Positions 16,030-24,426 of a stretch of 64,000 nucleotides of DNA are shown here, piece after piece. Position numbers and translations under genes: made by a program. Source of the DNA: CAYYMH01 sp964472785 (GTDB taxonomy: Bacteria > Zhuqueibacterota > Zhuqueibacteria > Thermofontimicrobiales > Thermofontimicrobiaceae); assembly GCA_964472785.1 (NCBI GenBank), contig CAYYMH010000015.1:24963-88962 (forward strand), written 5' to 3'. How positions within the stretch are numbered: the first letter of the stretch is position 1; each line of letters starts with the position of its first letter. Below the pieces are notes generated by a model. The model saw nothing but the letters and a program-made list of their open reading frames with translations, did not search any database and was not told the DNA's origin.

Positions 16030-18399
16030 ATGAATGAACAGGAAACACAACCTTTTGAAATTGAGAAGCTCAAAGAAATTCTCCTGCGAAAAAAATGGCT
16101 AATTATCATCTGTTTGGTCATCTCAATCATTCCTGCTGTGCTTCTAAACGAGCTTTCAATGCCAATGTATCGCGCAGAGACTGTTCTTGTATTTGAAAAA
16201 CACCAGGGACCAAAATCACTGCTCAATCCGTTTTTAGCCGATTTTACTCAAAGTTTTATCACCAATCAAATCCAGGAGATCAAGAGTTTGTCTTTAGCTG
16301 AGGAAGTTGTGGAAGCATTACCTCCGGGCATATTGAATACCTTTCCACTACCAAAGCCTGAAGACAGAGAACCTAATTTTAATGAAAAAGAATATATCGC
16401 AACGATGGTCCAAAAAGGCATATCTGCCAGCACGCTTCCCAATTCAGAAGTAATCAAAATTCAAGTTGAGGCATTTTCTTCCATAGCCGCAAAAGTGATT
16501 GCAAATACAGTTACTGAAATTTTTGAGAAGAGAAATTTAGAGATCAGACGAGCCGAATCTACTAACGTCAGGCGCACTATTGAAGGGCAACTTGAAACAT
16601 TTAAAAACCGCCTGGATAGCGCTGAAATTGCGCTGAAGACCTTTAAGGAACAGAGTCAAGTCACCGTTATTGACAGAGAGGCTGAAGAGATTCATAAAAG
16701 GATCACAGAAGCCGAGATCATCTACAATAATACAAAAGCGAATTTAGATGCTGCTAAAGAGCGGCTGACTTATATTCAGAATAAATTAGCTGAAGAGCGA
16801 GAAGGATTAGTCCCATCAATTACCCAAATTACCAGTCCCTGGGCAAAGAAATTGAAACAGCAGTTAGTGGATTTACAGGGTCAGTACACAAAGTTAAAAT
16901 TACAAAACTACGATGAGGATCATCCGAAGATCATAGAAATAATGAACCAAATCGATCAAACCAAAGAAAATTTGAAAACGGAAAGTTATAAAATTGCATC
17001 GGGTGAGAATATCGTTGATCCGATTACGCAAATCCAAAAATTCCTTGAAGAATCAATTACATTGGAAATCGAAGTGCAGACATATCAGGCGCAGGTACGC
17101 ACGCTGCAAAATGTAATCGTGAGATATAAAAAGAATCTTAACACACTTCCGAACAAGGAATTACGATTGGCGCAATTATTGAGAGAAAAAGAAGTCAACG
17201 AGAATATTTACACTATGTTGTTGAACAAAAAAGAGGAAGCGCGTATCGCGGAAGCGGAAAAGACCGGAAATATCCGGATTATTGATTCAGCCAAAACACC
17301 CAAGTCACCATATAAACCCAGAAAAAAACTCAATCTCTTTCTGGCCGGAATTTTTGGAATCGTTTTAGGAGTCGGATTTGCGTTTCTAACTGAAGCGCTG
17401 GATAACAGCATCAAAAGTGTAGAAGACCTGGAGAAAGTAAGTGATCTGGAAGTATTAGGACTTATACCATCAATAAATCTCAAATTCAGGAAATCATATC
17501 TCAAAAAACTGAAAAAGAATAATTCCAGTGAATCGTTACAAATTATTTCCAATCTCATCACCTTAGTTTCGCCTAACTCGCTGGAATCGGATGCGTTTCG
17601 GTTGCTAAGGATGAATATCAAGTTGATTAAATCATCCTCTCCGTTGAAAACGCTTTTATTCACCAGTCCGAATCCCCGGGAAGGCAAATCAGTCGTTATT
17701 ACAAACCTGGCGATTAGTACAGCCCAACTGGGATTAAAAACGCTCATTATCGATGCTGATATCAGAAGACCGACTTTGCACTCTGTATTTCAAAAACAGA
17801 AGGCGGCCGGATTTGTCGATTTAATTATTAGTATTAAAAAGCAAATGACAAACTTCAGACGTGAGCAAAATCTTGTTGAGGAAAAAGCAGCCGGAAAAAA
17901 AGCGGCTAAAAAAGCCAATAATTTCAATTCTGAACCTTTGCTTAGAGCACTAAATTCGCTCGATTATGTATATCATCACAAACCGGAATTAGTCAAGTCA
18001 CAACTCGACAAATACATATCACAAACTAAAATCGAAAATCTGGACATTTTGACAACCGGTAAAAATACTATATTCTCAACAGAGTTTGTTTCATCAAAAA
18101 TTTTAAAAAATATATTTATCGAATTAGAAAATCGATATGATGCAATATATATCGATACACCACCGATCAATGTTACAACCATAGCCAGAGCTATCGGCAC
18201 AGCCGTTGATGGGACCGTTTTAATCGTAAAATCAGGAACGAGTCGAAAAAAAGATGTTGCTCGTACAGAACGGGTGCTCAAGGAAACCGGCAGTAACGTT
18301 ATCGGTGTTGTCGTTAATCAGTTAAAATACGAATCAAAATATAAAAACTACTACTCAGAAATATCTTTTGACGGTGAGAATAACAACAATGGACATTAA
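16030..18399 (+). CDS. Wzc-like polysaccharide co-polymerase / BY-family tyrosine autokinase
   Basis: The 789-residue protein controls polysaccharide chain length and export. An N-terminal Wzz domain is anchored by a first membrane span (about 21-40). A large coiled-coil periplasmic part (about 170-400) follows, then the GNVR-like segment and a second span (about 433-455). The cytoplasmic kinase has Walker A SPNPREGKSVV (about 545-556), Walker A' LIIDADIRRP (about 573-582) and Walker B AIYIDTPP (about 705-712). The end is tyrosine-rich (KYESKYKNYYSE), the expected autophosphorylation cluster. A lysine-rich insertion of about 60 residues (about 595-655) interrupts the kinase after the Walker A' strand and is unusual. 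It overlaps the next gene by 11 nt. Confidence 0.9.
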   Translation: MNEQETQPFEIEKLKEILLRKKWLIIICLVISIIPAVLLNELSMPMYRAETVLVFEKHQGPKSLLNPFLADFTQSFITNQIQEIKSLSLAEEVVEALPPGILNTFPLPKPEDREPNFNEKEYIATMVQKGISASTLPNSEVIKIQVEAFSSIAAKVIANTVTEIFEKRNLEIRRAESTNVRRTIEGQLETFKNRLDSAEIALKTFKEQSQVTVIDREAEEIHKRITEAEIIYNNTKANLDAAKERLTYIQNKLAEEREGLVPSITQITSPWAKKLKQQLVDLQGQYTKLKLQNYDEDHPKIIEIMNQIDQTKENLKTESYKIASGENIVDPITQIQKFLEESITLEIEVQTYQAQVRTLQNVIVRYKKNLNTLPNKELRLAQLLREKEVNENIYTMLLNKKEEARIAEAEKTGNIRIIDSAKTPKSPYKPRKKLNLFLAGIFGIVLGVGFAFLTEALDNSIKSVEDLEKVSDLEVLGLIPSINLKFRKSYLKKLKKNNSSESLQIISNLITLVSPNSLESDAFRLLRMNIKLIKSSSPLKTLLFTSPNPREGKSVVITNLAISTAQLGLKTLIIDADIRRPTLHSVFQKQKAAGFVDLIISIKKQMTNFRREQNLVEEKAAGKKAAKKANNFNSEPLLRALNSLDYVYHHKPELVKSQLDKYISQTKIENLDILTTGKNTIFSTEFVSSKILKNIFIELENRYDAIYIDTPPINVTTIARAIGTAVDGTVLIVKSGTSRKKDVARTERVLKETGSNVIGVVVNQLKYESKYKNYYSEISFDGENNNNGH

Positions 18400-19792
18400 G
18401 CCAGAGAATCGCATTTTTAATCGCACACTTCAACTCATTACTTTGAAAGGGTTATTTGTGAGGTTAGTTAAATTTTTTCATAAACAACCCAACGCTGGAA
18501 ACATTAATGATGATTTTCCGGAAAAATTCAACGCGAAATTGACGAATAAAAATTTTTATCCGCTTGACCATTTTAAGCAACGGCTTATTCTTGAAAAGCG
18601 AAGAGCGGAGCGATTGCAAACGCAATCTTCCATTCTTATCGTTTCACAGAATAAAAGTGATAGTATTGAGTCTCAAATAACTTTTCAAGATAAGTATTTC
18701 GAAACATCTTTGAAGACCATCTGTGAAAATCTGAGAGAAACAGACGCCGTTAGTCTACTGAGTAAAGATAAACTATTAATCCTGTTGCCGGACACAGAAG
18801 TTGACGGCGCAAAATTGGTATGTAATATACTATACAAGCAATTGTTAACAAACAATCACTCAAGCAAATACAAAAAGAGTATCACCAATATTGAATTTGA
18901 GATCATTCCCTTTCCTCAAAATCCGGCTAATGAAAATATCTCTACTGCTTTCTCAAACGAAAATAGCCTAACAACTTCGCCTCATTCTTCAGATGTGATG
19001 AAAAACTTTGGTAATCCTCATAATTTCTTAGAGCAATATAATGATGAATATGATTCCAAATTTTGCGTCATGTGCTCAAATGGTCAATCACTAATTATGA
19101 AAATGGTAAATAATACATTTATTGATCAACAGCAGCTTGCAAAGTTCCAATATTTGGCAGCAAGGCTCATAAAGAAAACGATCGACGTAACCCTGGCATC
19201 TATTTTGCTATTATTATTGTCACCATTGTTGCTTATTATCGCACTGCTGATAAAACTGACATCTGAAGGGCCTGTGCTTTTCATACAAAAACGAATGGGT
19301 CATGAGGGGAAGCAGTTTAATTTTCTCAAATTTCGTTCGATGTACACAAGCAGTGATACCAAATCACATCAAGAATATGTAAAAAAGCTCATCAATGGTA
19401 AAAACAATGAAATAAATAACGGCTCCAAAGATAATCCCATGTTTAAAATCGCTGATGATCCGCGGATCACACCTATAGGAAAATTCATCAGAAAAACAAG
19501 TCTCGATGAATTACCTCAACTTTGGAACGTTATCACGGGCGATATGAGCCTGATCGGTCCGCGACCGCCGATTCCGTATGAAGTTGAAGATTATAAAACC
19601 TGGCATTTAAGGCGCATTATTGAAGTGAAGCCCGGCATGACAGGTCTTTGGCAAATTTCAGGAAGAAACAAAACAACCTTTGATGAGATGGTCCGATTGG
19701 ACATTCAGTATCTTCGAAACTGGTCAATCGCGCTTGATTTTAAAATACTTTTTAAGACTTTTTTTGTTTTCTTTAATTCGACAGGAACCTAA
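18389..19792 (+). CDS. Initiating phosphoglycosyltransferase with N-terminal degenerate GGDEF-like domain
   Basis: I use the ATG at 18389, inside the end of the wzc-like gene, rather than an upstream TTG. The 467-residue protein ends in a bacterial sugar transferase domain (about 264-467). It has a membrane re-entrant helix (DVTLASILLLLLSPLLLIIA), then PVLFIQKRMGHEGKQFNFLKFRSM, DDPRITPIGKFIRKTSLDELPQLWNV and SLIGPRPP. Enzymes of this type load the first sugar-1-phosphate onto undecaprenyl phosphate. Residues about 64-160 resemble a GGDEF nucleotide-cyclase fold (EKRRAERL, then RETDAVSLLSKDKLLILLPD), with the signature replaced by SKDKL. A catalytic cyclase is therefore unlikely, and a sensory or regulatory role is inferred. 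Confidence 0.88.
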   Translation: MDIKPENRIFNRTLQLITLKGLFVRLVKFFHKQPNAGNINDDFPEKFNAKLTNKNFYPLDHFKQRLILEKRRAERLQTQSSILIVSQNKSDSIESQITFQDKYFETSLKTICENLRETDAVSLLSKDKLLILLPDTEVDGAKLVCNILYKQLLTNNHSSKYKKSITNIEFEIIPFPQNPANENISTAFSNENSLTTSPHSSDVMKNFGNPHNFLEQYNDEYDSKFCVMCSNGQSLIMKMVNNTFIDQQQLAKFQYLAARLIKKTIDVTLASILLLLLSPLLLIIALLIKLTSEGPVLFIQKRMGHEGKQFNFLKFRSMYTSSDTKSHQEYVKKLINGKNNEINNGSKDNPMFKIADDPRITPIGKFIRKTSLDELPQLWNVITGDMSLIGPRPPIPYEVEDYKTWHLRRIIEVKPGMTGLWQISGRNKTTFDEMVRLDIQYLRNWSIALDFKILFKTFFVFFNSTGT

Positions 19793-19882
19793 GCCGTCTA
19801 ATTTGGTATTGTGTCAGATTTGATTAAAGATTATGCCTGTATCCGAATTTGAATCCGACTTAATCAGAAAGGAAAACTAATC

Positions 19883-20959
19883 ATGAATAAAGTAAACGTA
19901 GCTGTCATTGGCTGTGGTTATTGGGGACCGAATTTGGTTAGAAATTTCAATAATATCCCGGATTTCGAAATGAAATTATGCTGTGATCTCGACCATAACA
20001 AATTGAAACGTGTCGAAAGTATCTGCCGGAATATTGAATTGACTTCAGATATCAATGATGTATTAAACGATAAATCCATAGATGCGGTGGCAATTGCCAC
20101 ACCGGTTTACACGCATAAAGAAGTTGCCAAACAATGTCTGCAACACAACAAGCATGTATTTATTGAAAAGCCAATGGCATCATCATCCAAGGAATGCCTG
20201 GAACTGATTGCTTTAGCAGAACAGAAAAACAAAACTTTGATGGTCGGTCACACATTTGAATATACGGCAGCCGTAAATAAAATTAAAGAAATCATTGACA
20301 GCGGCGAATTGGGCGAGTTGTATTATATCAACTGTGTGCGGGCAAACTTGGGATTATTTCAGCCTGATATTAATGTGATTTGGGACTTAGCGCCACACGA
20401 TCTCTCAATTTTAATGTACATCTTAGGTGATGCGCCGATTTCTGTCAATGCGCAGGGACAGGGACATTTGCGAAAAGATATTGCAGAAGTTGCAACATTG
20501 TCCATTAGTTTCCCCAACCACATTATGGCATTTCTGCACGAAAGCTGGCTCCACCCGGATAAAGTTCGACGCACGACCATCGTCGGTAGCAAAAAGATGT
20601 TGGTTTACGACGACATCAGTCAAAACGAAAAAATTCGCATTTTTGACAAGGGTGTGGAGGCGCCTCCCTATTATGATTCGTACGCTGCATTCCATTTTTC
20701 GTATCGCTATGGCGATATTCTCATTCCAAAAATTAATGACTATGAACCATTACGAGAAGAATGTGAGCACTTCTTAGATTGTATCAGAACCGGTAATGCG
20801 CCCAGTAGTGACGGATACAGCGGCTTGCGTGTCGTAAAAGTGATGGAAGCAGCAGATGAATCAATTGCTAATCACGGCGCCAAAGTTAACATTGATATTG
20901 AGAACTTATTCCCCAAAAAACAGGAAATGATGCAAAATGCAGTATCAGCTAATCTCTGA
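19883..20959 (+). CDS. Gfo/Idh/MocA sugar dehydrogenase, WbpB/WlbA-like
   Basis: The 358-residue NAD-dependent oxidoreductase has an N-terminal Rossmann fold (VAVIGCGYWGPNLVRNF, residues 5-21), the catalytic EKPMASSSKEC and the C-terminal-domain WDLAPHDLSI. The family includes WbpB/WlbA, which oxidise C3 of UDP-GlcNAc uronic acid on the way to 2,3-diamino sugars. The next gene is a WbpD/WlbB-like N-acetyltransferase, a pairing that supports synthesis of an N-acetylated amino sugar for the polysaccharide. The partner aminotransferase (WbpE) is not in the window. Its end overlaps the acetyltransferase start by 23 nt. Confidence 0.85.
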   Translation: MNKVNVAVIGCGYWGPNLVRNFNNIPDFEMKLCCDLDHNKLKRVESICRNIELTSDINDVLNDKSIDAVAIATPVYTHKEVAKQCLQHNKHVFIEKPMASSSKECLELIALAEQKNKTLMVGHTFEYTAAVNKIKEIIDSGELGELYYINCVRANLGLFQPDINVIWDLAPHDLSILMYILGDAPISVNAQGQGHLRKDIAEVATLSISFPNHIMAFLHESWLHPDKVRRTTIVGSKKMLVYDDISQNEKIRIFDKGVEAPPYYDSYAAFHFSYRYGDILIPKINDYEPLREECEHFLDCIRTGNAPSSDGYSGLRVVKVMEAADESIANHGAKVNIDIENLFPKKQEMMQNAVSANL

Positions 20960-21422
20960 TGATGTAAAATTAGGAAAAGATGTCAAAATATATAACTTTG
21001 TGAATCTTTACGGTTGTGAGATTGGTGACTTTACGAAAATCGGTACGTTCGTTGAAATTCAGAAGAATGCTAAGATCGGAAAGAATTGTAAGATTTCCAG
21101 CCATAGCTTTATCTGTGAAGGCGTGACTATTGAAGATGACGTTTTTATCGGACATGGTGTCACCTTTATCAATGATCCGTATCCACGCGCCACCAACGAA
21201 CAAGGCGGACTTCAAAGCGAAGATGACTGGATTGTTGTCCCAACCATCGTAAAGAAAGGGGCATCCATTGGTTCAGGCGCAACTATTTTGAGTGGCGTGA
21301 CGATTGGCGAAGGTGCACTCATTGGCGCAGGAAGTGTAGTTACAAAAAACATCCCAGCCAAAACCATTGCTGCTGGTAATCCAGCCCGTATTTTAAGAAA
21401 ACTTGAAAATAATAAAGGGTGA
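20937..21422 (+). CDS. Left-handed beta-helix N-acetyltransferase, WbpD/WlbB-like
   Basis: The 161-residue protein is built of hexapeptide repeats (IGDFTKIGTFVEIQKNAKIG, then IGSGATILSGVTIGEGALIG). It ends with the family sequence AAGNPARILRKL. It transfers acetyl from acetyl-CoA to an amino sugar nucleotide; the internal loop FINDPYPRATN is typical of WbpD/WlbB enzymes acting on UDP-3-amino sugars. It overlaps the preceding dehydrogenase gene and probably acts one or two steps after it. Confidence 0.88.
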   Translation: MQYQLISDDVKLGKDVKIYNFVNLYGCEIGDFTKIGTFVEIQKNAKIGKNCKISSHSFICEGVTIEDDVFIGHGVTFINDPYPRATNEQGGLQSEDDWIVVPTIVKKGASIGSGATILSGVTIGEGALIGAGSVVTKNIPAKTIAAGNPARILRKLENNKG

Positions 21423-21427
21423 CCGGC

Positions 21428-22459
21428 TTGGATTTGGAAATTGTAAATCCGGTGGAGATTGAAAAATGGGATGAATATATTGCTAATCTGAATCAGTCTT
21501 CAATTTTTTACACTGCCTCATGGGCTGAAATTTTATCAGAAACATACCATTTTACACCAAAATATTTTATGGCTCAAGCTGATGGTCAGTTGCAGTTTTT
21601 GTTACCGATCATGGAAATAAATAATTGGTTAACCGGACGGCGTGCTGTTTCTTTACCCTTCACTGATTTTTGTGAGCCATACGTTGCTCAAGGAATTTCT
21701 TTCGGAAATTATCTTGACCGTATTATTTCAATAGGGCAAAATCTTGGCTGGAAAAGTATTGAATTAAGAGGCGCTGAACATTTAATAAACACGAACACCC
21801 CTTCACTCTACTATTATGATCATGAATTATCGTTAACAGAACCGTCAATTCTATTTGCAGGATTCAAAAAAAGCAATCAACGGAATATTCGAAAAGCAGA
21901 AAGCAATGGCATCAACACTGTTATTGATAATTCGAATCGTGGGCTGCAAGATTTTTATCGGTTAAATTGCATCACCCGTAAGAAACATGGTCTGCCGCCT
22001 CAGCCCTATTCTTTTTTTCGAAATGTCCGTAAAAAAATCATTGCCAATAATTACGGCAAAATTTTTAAAGCAAAGTTTCGACAAAAAACGATTGCCGCAG
22101 CGATTTATTTTCACTTCAAAGATTCAGTTCTGTACAAATACGGCGCTTCCGATCCCAATTTTTTGCCATTGCGTGCGAACAATTTAGTGATGTGGGAAGC
22201 AATCAAATATTTTGCTGAAAATAATTATCAAACCTTTGACTTCGGTAAAACAGAATTAGCCAATCAGGGACTCCGTCGTTTCAAGCAAAGCTGGGGGACA
22301 ACTGAAAAGCAAATGAGCTATTTTAAATACAGTTTCGAGAAAAACAGTTTTATCACTGAAGAAAATAAAGAAACCGGTTGGTACAATATGGTGTTCAGAC
22401 ATTTGCCGATACCTGTTTTGAAACTCACAGGCAAACTATTATACAAACATGCAGGATAA
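21428..22459 (+). CDS. FemAB-like aminoacyl/acyltransferase (copy 1)
   Basis: A protein of about 343 residues with the duplicated GNAT fold of FemAB-related proteins. It has an N-terminal FYTASWAEILSETYHFTPKY block and the family signature NQRNIRKAESNGI. The C-terminal half carries ANNLVMWEAIKYFAENNYQTFDFGKTELANQGLRRFKQSWG (a span of conserved residues: N..LW.AI, FDFG). The family includes peptidoglycan FemX-type enzymes and a subgroup found in exosortase-associated polysaccharide loci. The start is TTG at 21428, with GGGTGA 5 nt upstream; GTG at 21419 is an alternative. Two paralogs lie downstream (29052 and 31136). The 3' end overlaps the deacetylase gene by 11 nt. Confidence 0.8.
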   Translation: MDLEIVNPVEIEKWDEYIANLNQSSIFYTASWAEILSETYHFTPKYFMAQADGQLQFLLPIMEINNWLTGRRAVSLPFTDFCEPYVAQGISFGNYLDRIISIGQNLGWKSIELRGAEHLINTNTPSLYYYDHELSLTEPSILFAGFKKSNQRNIRKAESNGINTVIDNSNRGLQDFYRLNCITRKKHGLPPQPYSFFRNVRKKIIANNYGKIFKAKFRQKTIAAAIYFHFKDSVLYKYGASDPNFLPLRANNLVMWEAIKYFAENNYQTFDFGKTELANQGLRRFKQSWGTTEKQMSYFKYSFEKNSFITEENKETGWYNMVFRHLPIPVLKLTGKLLYKHAG

Positions 22460-23384
22460 ATCAAAAAAAATAATCCGTTCTTTGTTTTACGTGCTCAAAC
22501 CGCTGATTCCGAGACATTTTCAAATTTTCATGAGAAGACGCATCGTTGCCGCTCAAAAACGAAAATTTCAAAATGTCTGGCCTGTTGATAAAAGCGCTGC
22601 TATGCCTCCTGCAAATTGGCAGGGCTGGCCCAATGGCAAGAAATTTGCTCTTGTATTAACCCATGACGTTGATACGCAAAAAGGACATGACCGCTGTTTG
22701 GATTTGATGGAACTGGAAAAGAGTATCGGATTTCGATCATCGTTTAATTTTGTTCCTGAAAAATATCGGGTATCGGCTGAACTGCGAGATCAATTGACCC
22801 AAAATGGATTCGAAGTCGGTGTGCACGGACTGAATCATGATGGAAAACTTTACCAATCGAAAAAGATGTTCGAGCAGCGCGCCGAGAGCATTAATCAATA
22901 TTTACAAGAGTGGGGTGCGGTTGGTTTTCGTTCTCCGGCGATGCACCATAATTTGGAATGGTTAACGCAACTAAATATTGAATACGATGCCTCAACTTTT
23001 GATACCGATCCGTTCGAGCCACAATCTGATGGTGTCGGTACTATTTTTCCGTTCCGGGTAACAAACAAAGAGAATGGTCGCAGTTACTTCGAATTACCTT
23101 ATACATTGGTGCAGGACTTTACCCATTTCATTTTGATGAAACGGAAAGACATCAGCATCTGGACCGAAAAATTGGACTGGATCGCTAAACACGGCGGCAT
23201 GGCACTTTTGAACGTACACCCGGATTATATGAATTTTGGTAATGGAAAACTAAAAATAGATGAGTTTACGGCTGAATATTATGAGCGGTTTTTGACTTAT
23301 GTAAAAAACCGTTATGAAGGGAAATATTGGCATGGGTTGGCGAAACAATTAGTAGTGTATTTGAAAAATTCGTTACTATCATAA
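22449..23384 (+). CDS. Polysaccharide deacetylase (NodB-like)
   Basis: The 311-residue protein has a carbohydrate esterase 4/NodB-like domain. THDVDTQKGHD (about 70-80) holds the metal-binding Asp pair, EVGVHGLNHDGK the histidines, and VGFRSPAMHHN the catalytic-arginine region. A late NVHPDYMNFG supplies the last histidine. The short basic N-terminus has no signal peptide, so it may act in the cytoplasm on a lipid-linked precursor; members of this type occur in exosortase-linked EPS loci. It would remove N-acetyl groups from the glycan. Confidence 0.82.
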   Translation: MQDKSKKIIRSLFYVLKPLIPRHFQIFMRRRIVAAQKRKFQNVWPVDKSAAMPPANWQGWPNGKKFALVLTHDVDTQKGHDRCLDLMELEKSIGFRSSFNFVPEKYRVSAELRDQLTQNGFEVGVHGLNHDGKLYQSKKMFEQRAESINQYLQEWGAVGFRSPAMHHNLEWLTQLNIEYDASTFDTDPFEPQSDGVGTIFPFRVTNKENGRSYFELPYTLVQDFTHFILMKRKDISIWTEKLDWIAKHGGMALLNVHPDYMNFGNGKLKIDEFTAEYYERFLTYVKNRYEGKYWHGLAKQLVVYLKNSLLS

Positions 23385-23420
23385 TTCAGATTTCTCGATC
23401 ATTATTCAAAGTGTAACTAA

Positions 23421-24086
23421 ATGTTAGCTAATAGATTATCTGAAAAGGTGAAGCAAGTTCTATTCATTATTAAAAGCCTAAACTGCTGTGAGTTATTAAG
23501 ATTAATCTTGAGTAGACTCTATTCTGTGTCTAACTATTATGTCATGAAAGTTAATCTAAAAACACTAAACGAATATCCACTCAAGAGACATCCATTAGGA
23601 GAACTCTCTTTATTAACGCAAGATGATTTGTTAACCATTAAGAAGTCGATTAAGAATTACGATTGGCCTGATACAAGAGATCTGCTATCCAGAATTCAGT
23701 TTTATGAATCCGGTTTTCATAATTGCTACGTCATGAAGGTTAATGATAAAATTGCCTTTATTCAGTGGTTAATATATCCTGATGAAAACCGCATCATTAA
23801 AAAAAATTACCGAAATATTTTTTATGAAGTCCATGACAGCCAGGTAATTATTGAAAATGCTTTTACATTTCCTGAATACAGAGGGTATGGTTATCTCTCT
23901 TATGTTTCACGATTATTATTAAATAAAGCAGGTGAACAAGGTTATAAAAGCGCCATCGGATATGTGAAATACAATAATATCATTTCGTTGAATGAATTTT
24001 TTCGTATGGGATTCAAAATAACGGAGTCTCTTCGAGAAATTAAATTTTTCTTTACCATACGCCGAAATTTAAAATTCAAAAAATAA
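23421..24086 (+). CDS. GNAT-family N-acetyltransferase
   Basis: The 221-residue protein has an N-terminal region of about 70 residues without assignment, then a GNAT-like fold. The acetyl-CoA-binding stretch is IENAFTFPEYRGYGYLSYVS (about 150-170, with R-G-x-G). The typical GYVKYNNIISLNEFFRMGF follows, in which the last residues mark the end of the fold. It probably acylates an amino sugar or an amino acid attached to the polysaccharide. It lies between the deacetylase and the acyl carrier protein genes. Confidence 0.65.
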   Translation: MLANRLSEKVKQVLFIIKSLNCCELLRLILSRLYSVSNYYVMKVNLKTLNEYPLKRHPLGELSLLTQDDLLTIKKSIKNYDWPDTRDLLSRIQFYESGFHNCYVMKVNDKIAFIQWLIYPDENRIIKKNYRNIFYEVHDSQVIIENAFTFPEYRGYGYLSYVSRLLLNKAGEQGYKSAIGYVKYNNIISLNEFFRMGFKITESLREIKFFFTIRRNLKFKK

Positions 24087-24143
24087 GTTGGATTAAGCAA
24101 TTTTTAGTATTTTGTCATTTACTATCTAAAAAAAAAAGACCGG

Positions 24144-24386
24144 ATGGAAAAAATTAAATCATTTATTGTCGACCAATTTTTATTTGGTGAAGCGGATTCG
24201 CTTGATGCAGACACCTCTTTTTTGGAGGAAAACATTATTGACTCCTTGGGGATAATGGAATTAATCACATTTCTCGAAGAAACATACCATGTGAAAATTA
24301 ATGATGATGAATTGACACCTGAAAATTTGGATAGTCTGAATCAAATATCAAGATTTATAAGCTATAAAATGAAGCAATCTAATTGA
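24144..24386 (+). CDS. Acyl carrier protein
   Basis: The 80-residue acidic protein has the carrier signature IDSLGIMELITFLEETY, in which the serine of DSLG (about residue 34) would carry phosphopantetheine. The C-terminal part (TPENLDSLNQISRFI) completes the four-helix bundle. It is not the housekeeping AcpP: it sits among an asparagine-synthase-like and an AMP-forming acyl ligase gene, so it probably carries an aminoacyl or acyl group destined for the polysaccharide. Confidence 0.88.
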   Translation: MEKIKSFIVDQFLFGEADSLDADTSFLEENIIDSLGIMELITFLEETYHVKINDDELTPENLDSLNQISRFISYKMKQSN

Positions 24387-24426
24387 TTTTACTATTTTCT
24401 CATACTTTAATTTAAATAAACTCTGA

